From an uncultured Ignavibacteria bacterium (GTDB lineage: Bacteria > Bacteroidota > Ignavibacteria > SZUA-365): a DNA stretch of 10,631 bases. Position 1 is the stretch's first letter; each line of letters starts with the position of its first letter. The stretch covers positions 1 through 10,631 of the forward strand of contig CAJXSA010000116.1 of the NCBI GenBank assembly GCA_913060595.1. Direction: 5' to 3'. The notes beneath the pieces are model-generated. The model was not told the DNA's origin. It worked only from the letters and a program-made list of their open reading frames with translations, and ran no database searches. A program made the translations under genes and the position numbers. Shown one piece after another: positions 6,525-10,631 of this stretch.

Positions 6525-6543
6525 TGTCATGATGCTGTCATGA
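6525..6543. promoter_or_regulatory. Direct repeat TGTCATGA x2 in the divergent promoter region
   Basis: TGTCATGA occurs at 6525-6532 and again at 6536-6543, a spacing of 11 bases, about one helical turn. Each copy contains the palindrome TCATGA. It lies between the divergent barrel and glycosyltransferase genes (gap 6476-6630), where an activator or repressor could bind one face of the DNA and affect both. No matching -10/-35 pair could be placed with confidence. Confidence 0.3.
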
Positions 6544-6630
6544 GACCCTTTCCCGACGCTTCCCACCTTGGAAATGCAGCGTCCTCGTACTACTTTTGAA
6601 TACCATCCTGTCGCACATCCGCGCAATGCA

Positions 6631-7365
6631 ATGAAGCTTCTCGTCACCATTCCTGTGTACAACGAAGAAAACGCGCTTCCGGTGAGCATTCCGGCACTGC
6701 ATGCGTTTCTCGAAGCGAACCTGGCCGACTATGACTGGGAAATCGAGATCGCGGACAATGCGTCCATCGACGCGACGCCGGAGGTGTCCGGGAAGCTCAC
6801 CGAGGAGTATGCCCGCGTGCGCTATCATCGCCTGGAGCAGAAGGGACGCGGCAGGGCACTGAAAAAGTCATGGATGGAAGCGGACGCGGACATCGTCAGC
6901 TACATGGATGTGGATCTCTCCACCAACCTCGATAGCTTTCCCCCCATGGTGCATGCTCTCGCGCACGAAGGATATGACATCGGCACGGGCTCGCGTCTGA
7001 TGAAGGGAGCGAACACGGAGCGCAGCTTCAAGCGAGAGTTCATTTCCCGCAGCTACAATCTCATGGTGAAGGCCATGTTCTTCACCCGTTTCTCCGATGC
7101 CCAGTGCGGTTTCAAGGCTGTCACGCGCGAAGTCGTGGATGTGCTTCTCCCACATATTAAGGACAACGTCTGGTTTTTCGATTCCGAACTGCTCATCATC
7201 GGCGAGAAGTCCGGCTACCGCATCTTCGACGTCCCGGTCAAATGGATCGAGGATCTCGACACCCGCGTGAAAATCGTCAGCACCGCCATCGACGACATCA
7301 AGGGCCTCATCCGTGTCCGCCGCAATTTCTGGCGCGGTGCGTACACCGGATTACGCAAAGGGTAG
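6631..7365 (+). CDS. GT2-family glycosyltransferase, polyprenyl/dolichyl-phosphate sugar transferase type
   Basis: The 244-residue protein has a GT-A fold signature: MKLLVTIPVYNEENALP at the start, EIADNASIDATP (39-50), KGRGRALKKSW (71-81), the metal-binding D93-V-D95 in SYMDVDLST, GSRLMKG (120-126), DAQCGFKA (156-163), FFDSELLII (182-190) and VPVKW (201-205). This pattern is closest to polyprenyl-phosphate glucosyl- or mannosyltransferases (ALG5/DPM1-like), which move a sugar from a nucleotide sugar to a lipid-phosphate carrier at the inner face of the membrane. No transmembrane segment is present at the C-terminus. I chose ATG 6631 because the conserved domain begins there; upstream starts (TTG 6568, ATG 6574) add about 20 residues without family character, but 6631 has no visible Shine-Dalgarno site. 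The last codons (GLRKG) are made of repeat-like sequence. Confidence 0.87.
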   Translation: MKLLVTIPVYNEENALPVSIPALHAFLEANLADYDWEIEIADNASIDATPEVSGKLTEEYARVRYHRLEQKGRGRALKKSWMEADADIVSYMDVDLSTNLDSFPPMVHALAHEGYDIGTGSRLMKGANTERSFKREFISRSYNLMVKAMFFTRFSDAQCGFKAVTREVVDVLLPHIKDNVWFFDSELLIIGEKSGYRIFDVPVKWIEDLDTRVKIVSTAIDDIKGLIRVRRNFWRGAYTGLRKG

Positions 7366-7512
7366 GGATTACTCAGAGGCTTTACCACGGATTCCACAGA
7401 TTACACAGAGATGTGAATAAAAAAGGCGGTCTTTGGCCGCCTTATTTTTTATCCGTGTAATCCGTGGAATCTGTGGTAAGGCATCTGAGCAATCCTTACC
7501 CTCCGCGTAATC
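7347..7512. repeat. Long inverted repeat around a terminator hairpin
   Basis: The left arm 7347-7412 pairs with the right arm 7451-7512. By hand, 7366-7410 matches the reverse complement of 7451-7495 at 38 of 45 positions, and the outer parts (GGATTACGC at 7348-7356 against GCGTAATC at 7505-7512) continue the match. Both arms belong to the same family as the arms around the GxxExxY gene. Here the centre holds only a hairpin. The element spans the complete gap between the convergent glycosyltransferase and DUF5686 genes, enters the end of the glycosyltransferase frame, and reaches into the DUF5686 stop codon. Confidence 0.88.
7417..7451. terminator. Bidirectional intrinsic terminator
   Basis: GGCGG at 7425-7429 pairs with CCGCC at 7437-7441 around the loop TCTTTGG, and the stem is lengthened by AA/TT. 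A run of A precedes it (7419-7424) and ATTTTTT follows, so a T-tract is present for transcripts from either strand. This fits termination of both convergent genes, the glycosyltransferase and DUF5686. It sits at the exact centre of the longer inverted repeat, so both could form one nested hairpin. Confidence 0.88.
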
Positions 7513-9970
7513 AGATTCCCAGGCCGATGTAGAAGTTTTCGCCGTCCCGGAAGTGGTTGAGGCGCCAGGCGAGCTCGAGGCGGAAGATGGAGAGTATGTT
7601 TTCGACGCTGAAGCCGGCTTCCCAGAAGACGGGGCCGGTTTCGCGCACGTCGACGGTCTGCAGGACGCGGGTTTCGGGGGACATCTGCGTCCAGCCGCCG
7701 GAGGCGAAGAGGCGCAGCGACCAGCCGCTGTCCTTGAGCAGGGGAATGTGGGAGGCACGGAACAGCCAGTCGCGGAAGTTGTGCGAGAAATATGCGGTGA
7801 CCCTGCGGTCGCCGCCGAACTCACGGAAGCCGAGGGTGCGGAAGCGATTGGGCCAGGTCAGCCAGTTCATCGAACCCTGCAGATTGTACAGCATCTGCGC
7901 AGGAAGCGCGTCGCCGGTGTAATCGCCCGCCAGGCGGTAGGAGGTTTCTCCCGTCAGACCGAGGTTGAAACGTCCGTCGAGCCGGGCGCCGAGTGATAGT
8001 ATGTTCCACTGCGTCCCCTCGATGTCGACGTCATGCCATCCGGCAAGCAGCGTGGGTGTGTGGTTGCGTGATCCGAAGCGTGAAATCTCCCCGGCGTTGT
8101 CGATGAAGTCCCGGTCGTCGAATTGCAGCGTCCCGGTGACGCTGCGGATGCGGCCTTCGTTGACGGGGGGATTGGAGCGGTACTCCCTGTCGGTATTGAA
8201 AATGCTCCAGTCGCCGACGGTGTGCGCATTGTAGTAGCGGTCATCCGCGAAACGGAGGCTCGTCGGGAACAGCATCAGGGGGTCGTAGGACAGCGTGGCG
8301 CTCCACCCGTCACGGTAGAAATAATCGCGGTAATCGTAGCGATCGATCAGGTTGAAGAGTGTCACGAACAGTTCGCCTGCCGGGTCATACCGCGAATCGA
8401 TGAAATCCCGTTCGTAATGCCGCTCGACGCCCAGCCACAATGCAGGGGAGGAAAAGAATGTGGCCCAGGCGGAGATGCGATACTTGAAACGCTCGTCATC
8501 GAAGCCGTAGCCTCCGCCGGCGTTGAGCACGCGCAGCGGGAAATGCGGCATGGAAAGCCGCAAGTCGCCGTCCAGCGCATGCCCCTCGACGCGATTGTAG
8601 CGGTAGAGGGAAAGCAGACCCGGGAAAGTGAACTGTGCATCGTCCGACCCTGTCGTTCCCCCGGTGATGAAGTCCGTCATGCCGACACGGTAACTGGCGG
8701 AATCCATCTGCAGTTTCACGGTGTCGGCTTTCAGGTATGCGCGTTTCTCTTCGTCCGTGTTGGGAATCTTCTGATTCGCGACCCAGTAGGCGGAATCGCG
8801 TTCGTCGGCCTCGGGCAGCACCTTGATGCGCGTGCGGTCGAAGAAATCCTCGTTGATCTGTTCGTTGATGTGATAGTCCTGCAGTACCGAGAGCCCTTCG
8901 ATTTCGATCTGCACGTCCACGATGCTGATATCGATTCCCGCATCGACGACGACGTCGACGGGCATCCAGAAATCGTCCTCGAAACGACGAAAATGCTGTT
9001 TGAATGCGATCGTGTCAAAGAAATCGGGCATGGCAGCCTCGTTCACCTCCAGGTCCACCATGGAAAGGGAGTAACTGCTGTCGGCGATGAAGATTTTTCC
9101 CTTGAAGCCCGGATCGCTTTCCGACAGCGGGTAAAACTCTATCATGTGCAGCTTGCTGTCGTCGAGCGTGGTTTCACCGAGGAGGCGGTAGTAGTACGTG
9201 TCCAGTCCGCGTTCGGAAATGGGACCGGGCACGGGCACGCCTTCACTGAGCTGGAATTCGTCACGGGAGAAATCGACGATGAAAAACGCGCTGATCATGA
9301 GATTTGCCTGCGAGGGTATCATCGCGCTCTGCTTGCGCGCTTTGACGATTTCCTTGTATCGGTCGGGCTTCGCCCACCAGGCTTCGGTCTGCGATTCCAG
9401 CAGAATCGGCAGCGGCCTGCCGGTGCTGTCAATCTCCGTCGCGGCCGTGCTGTCGTCATCGCTTCCCACCGTCGCGGTGATGCTGACACTGCTGCCGCTG
9501 CTGGACATCATCGATTCCAGGGCTCCGCGCACGTACACCCGCAGTTTGCTGTGCGAGGTGAGGCTGTAGTTCTGCAGGCGCTCGGTGCGCGCTTCCTTTG
9601 CCGCGATCGCGCGGCGGATGATGCGCAGCGCGGGATTGTCGTCGGGACTGAACTCGACCGTGGGCATTTCTATGCTGACCTGCGGGAGGCGGAAGGTGAG
9701 TTCCTCCGCCGAGGGCAGCTGCACCGTCTGCGTGCGGCTGGTGTAGCCGATATAGCTCGCAACGATGCGGTGGCTCCCCGGGCGGAGCTGCAGGGTGAAA
9801 CGGCCGTTGCGATCTGTCGTCGTGCCGGTGTGGCTGTCCTCTACCCAGACGTTGGCGAACTGCAGCGGTTCACCGCTGCCGGCGTCGAAGACGGTGCCGG
9901 TGATGCGCTGCTGTGCAAAAATGGGGACGGAGATGAGAAGGAGGAAGGCGACGGTGGAGATGGCTTTCAT
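7511..9970 (-). CDS. DUF5686 outer-membrane protein with N-terminal carboxypeptidase-like regulatory domain
   Basis: The 819-residue protein begins with a signal peptide (MKAISTVAFLLLISVPIFA, cleaved before QQ). Residues 22-90 form a carboxypeptidase-like regulatory beta-sandwich: ITGTVFDAGSGEPLQFANVWVEDSHTGTTTDRNGRFTLQL with the usual GxVxD...GxPL.FANV...T.T..NG.F pattern, followed by IVASYIGY. Residues from about 110 to the end match DUF5686, a family typical of Bacteroidota; the N-terminal part is mixed helix/strand, and the C-terminal ~350 residues have alternating strands expected of an outer-membrane barrel, ending NFYIGLGI. There is no TonB box or plug domain, so it is not a SusC-type transporter. 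Family function is unknown. A weak AGG lies five bases before the ATG. It is divergent from the TPR gene and converges on the glycosyltransferase. Confidence 0.88.
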   Translation of the reverse strand: MKAISTVAFLLLISVPIFAQQRITGTVFDAGSGEPLQFANVWVEDSHTGTTTDRNGRFTLQLRPGSHRIVASYIGYTSRTQTVQLPSAEELTFRLPQVSIEMPTVEFSPDDNPALRIIRRAIAAKEARTERLQNYSLTSHSKLRVYVRGALESMMSSSGSSVSITATVGSDDDSTAATEIDSTGRPLPILLESQTEAWWAKPDRYKEIVKARKQSAMIPSQANLMISAFFIVDFSRDEFQLSEGVPVPGPISERGLDTYYYRLLGETTLDDSKLHMIEFYPLSESDPGFKGKIFIADSSYSLSMVDLEVNEAAMPDFFDTIAFKQHFRRFEDDFWMPVDVVVDAGIDISIVDVQIEIEGLSVLQDYHINEQINEDFFDRTRIKVLPEADERDSAYWVANQKIPNTDEEKRAYLKADTVKLQMDSASYRVGMTDFITGGTTGSDDAQFTFPGLLSLYRYNRVEGHALDGDLRLSMPHFPLRVLNAGGGYGFDDERFKYRISAWATFFSSPALWLGVERHYERDFIDSRYDPAGELFVTLFNLIDRYDYRDYFYRDGWSATLSYDPLMLFPTSLRFADDRYYNAHTVGDWSIFNTDREYRSNPPVNEGRIRSVTGTLQFDDRDFIDNAGEISRFGSRNHTPTLLAGWHDVDIEGTQWNILSLGARLDGRFNLGLTGETSYRLAGDYTGDALPAQMLYNLQGSMNWLTWPNRFRTLGFREFGGDRRVTAYFSHNFRDWLFRASHIPLLKDSGWSLRLFASGGWTQMSPETRVLQTVDVRETGPVFWEAGFSVENILSIFRLELAWRLNHFRDGENFYIGLGI

Positions 9971-10120
9971 GCGGACCTGTTGTGCTGTGTTTCCCTTTGC
10001 ATGTACGCTTGACGCGCTTGTATGTTGCGATGCGGCGTCTCTGGAAAAATCTCACAAAATTCGCATGAAATCCAATTCTGCATGGTGCCTATTTTATGGG
10101 GCGCATCATGGAACGGCGGG

Positions 10121-10150
10121 GCGTATGTTATGCGTTGAAACAACATGCGC
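10121..10150. other. Hairpin in the DUF5686/TPR divergent intergenic region
   Basis: GCGTATGTT at 10121-10129 pairs with AACATGCGC at 10142-10150 over nine positions with one G-T wobble, leaving a 12-base loop. It lies about 70 bases before the TPR gene ATG in a 250-base gap (9971-10220). A TTGACA hexamer at 10179-10184 is the only promoter-like element, but no good -10 follows at 17 bases. Its role is unknown and chance is possible. Confidence 0.2.
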
Positions 10151-10220
10151 TTCGCGCCGTATTGCGATCGCGCATCCGTTGACACCAGTGCTTCACCCTG
10201 TTTCACTTCTCGGGATACTT

Positions 10221-10631
10221 ATGAAAGGCATCGTCATCGCCCTTCTCCTTCTCTCCCCGGTCCTGGTTTTCGCCCAGGGCAGCGGCGGGGGCAGCGCATC
10301 CACCGCCTCCCTGCAGGAACGGCTCGGGCAGAGTGACATCCTGTTCACGCAGGGCAAATTCGCTGACTCGCGGCGTATCATGGACGAGCTGATGAGAAGC
10401 GACGGGAAAGATGCCGATGTTCTCTGGCGCATGGCGCGGCATATGATCAATGACGGGGACGGCACGCGCAACGAGGAGAAGAAAGAGCGGCTGTACCGGA
10501 AGTCGGTCGAGTACAGTGAAGCAGCAGTGAAAGCGGATCCGCGGGATGCGGACGCCCGCGCCTACCTCGCCGCTTCCTACGGGAGCTACGCGATGTTCGC
10601 GGGCGGGAAGGAAAAGGTGAAGCTTGCCAAC
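10221..10631 (+). CDS. Secreted TPR protein of the RMDN-like type, N-terminal part (runs off the right edge)
   Basis: The open frame from ATG 10221 gives 137 residues to the window edge. It begins with a signal peptide (MKGIVIALLLLSPVLVFA, cleaved before QGS), then a Gly/Ser linker. From about residue 31 a set of helix pairs follows: LGQSDILFTQGKFADSRRIM, DADVLWRMARHMIND, RLYRKSVEYSEAAVKADPRD, ADARAYLAASYGSYAMFAGG and KEKVKLAN. The pattern 'VLWR.AR ... EY.E.A...DP..A.A...LA ... GGKEKV' resembles TPR proteins related to regulator-of-microtubule-dynamics (RMDN); in bacteria these are periplasmic proteins of unknown function. CGGGA at 10211-10215 lies close enough to the ATG to act as a modest ribosome binding site. 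The remaining helices lie outside the window. Confidence 0.8.
   Translation, partial: MKGIVIALLLLSPVLVFAQGSGGGSASTASLQERLGQSDILFTQGKFADSRRIMDELMRSDGKDADVLWRMARHMINDGDGTRNEEKKERLYRKSVEYSEAAVKADPRDADARAYLAASYGSYAMFAGGKEKVKLAN

Noticed and set aside
6568..6630. Upstream extension of the glycosyltransferase (TTG 6568 or ATG 6574)
   Set aside because: The extra residues have no family character, and GT2 domains begin close to the VTIPVYNEE motif, so ATG 6631 is preferred, though not proven.
8123..10012. Plus-strand open frame of about 629 codons opposite the DUF5686 gene
   Set aside because: It is a GC-driven shadow; the minus strand encodes a signal peptide, a regulatory domain and DUF5686 over the same span, while this frame shows no recognisable domain.
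9971..10220. A sigma70-type promoter with TTGACA at 10179-10184
   Set aside because: No acceptable -10 box occurs at normal spacing, and Bacteroidota promoters usually follow a different consensus.

Overview
The window looks like the chromosome of a GC-rich member of the Bacteroidota/Chlorobi (FCB) group. The basis is the set of families recognised from their translations: a DUF4159-DUF4175 pair, a CarboxypepD_reg-like plus DUF5686 outer-membrane protein, a POTRA-less BamA-type barrel, a GxxExxY protein and an RMDN-like TPR protein. Secreted proteins begin with Gln after the predicted cleavage site, which is common in this group. The exact lineage cannot be fixed from the sequence alone.

Layout. 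At the left edge is the start of a minus-strand MerR-type regulator (1-76). Next comes a plus-strand, translationally coupled pair: a secreted DUF4159 protein (308-1048) and a very large membrane-anchored DUF4175 coiled-coil protein (1060-4458). A GxxExxY PD-(D/E)XK-like gene (4558-4932) follows, enclosed by long inverted repeats, and then a small MTH1187/UPF0045 thiamine-binding-type protein (5007-5309). A convergent minus-strand BamA-like barrel gene (5426-6475) stands back to back with a plus-strand GT2 glycosyltransferase (6631-7365). The glycosyltransferase converges on a large minus-strand DUF5686 outer-membrane protein (7511-9970). The right edge carries the first 137 codons of a secreted TPR protein related to the RMDN family (10221 onward).

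Most products act in the envelope: one inner-membrane-anchored protein with a periplasmic coiled coil, two outer-membrane barrels, two or three exported proteins, and a glycosyltransferase of the polyprenyl-phosphate type. There is no single obvious pathway. Only the DUF4159-DUF4175 pair is a clear operon.

The most unusual structure is a family of long imperfect inverted repeats built from 'ggattac/ccacggatt/acacagag' words. They sit at every gene end between DUF4175 and DUF5686. Two copies share nearly the same arms: one holds the GxxExxY gene between its arms, the other only a terminator hairpin. The repeats run up to or into stop codons, so they supply the last codons of DUF4175 and of the glycosyltransferase. 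No rRNA, tRNA, CRISPR array, transposase or integrase was seen.
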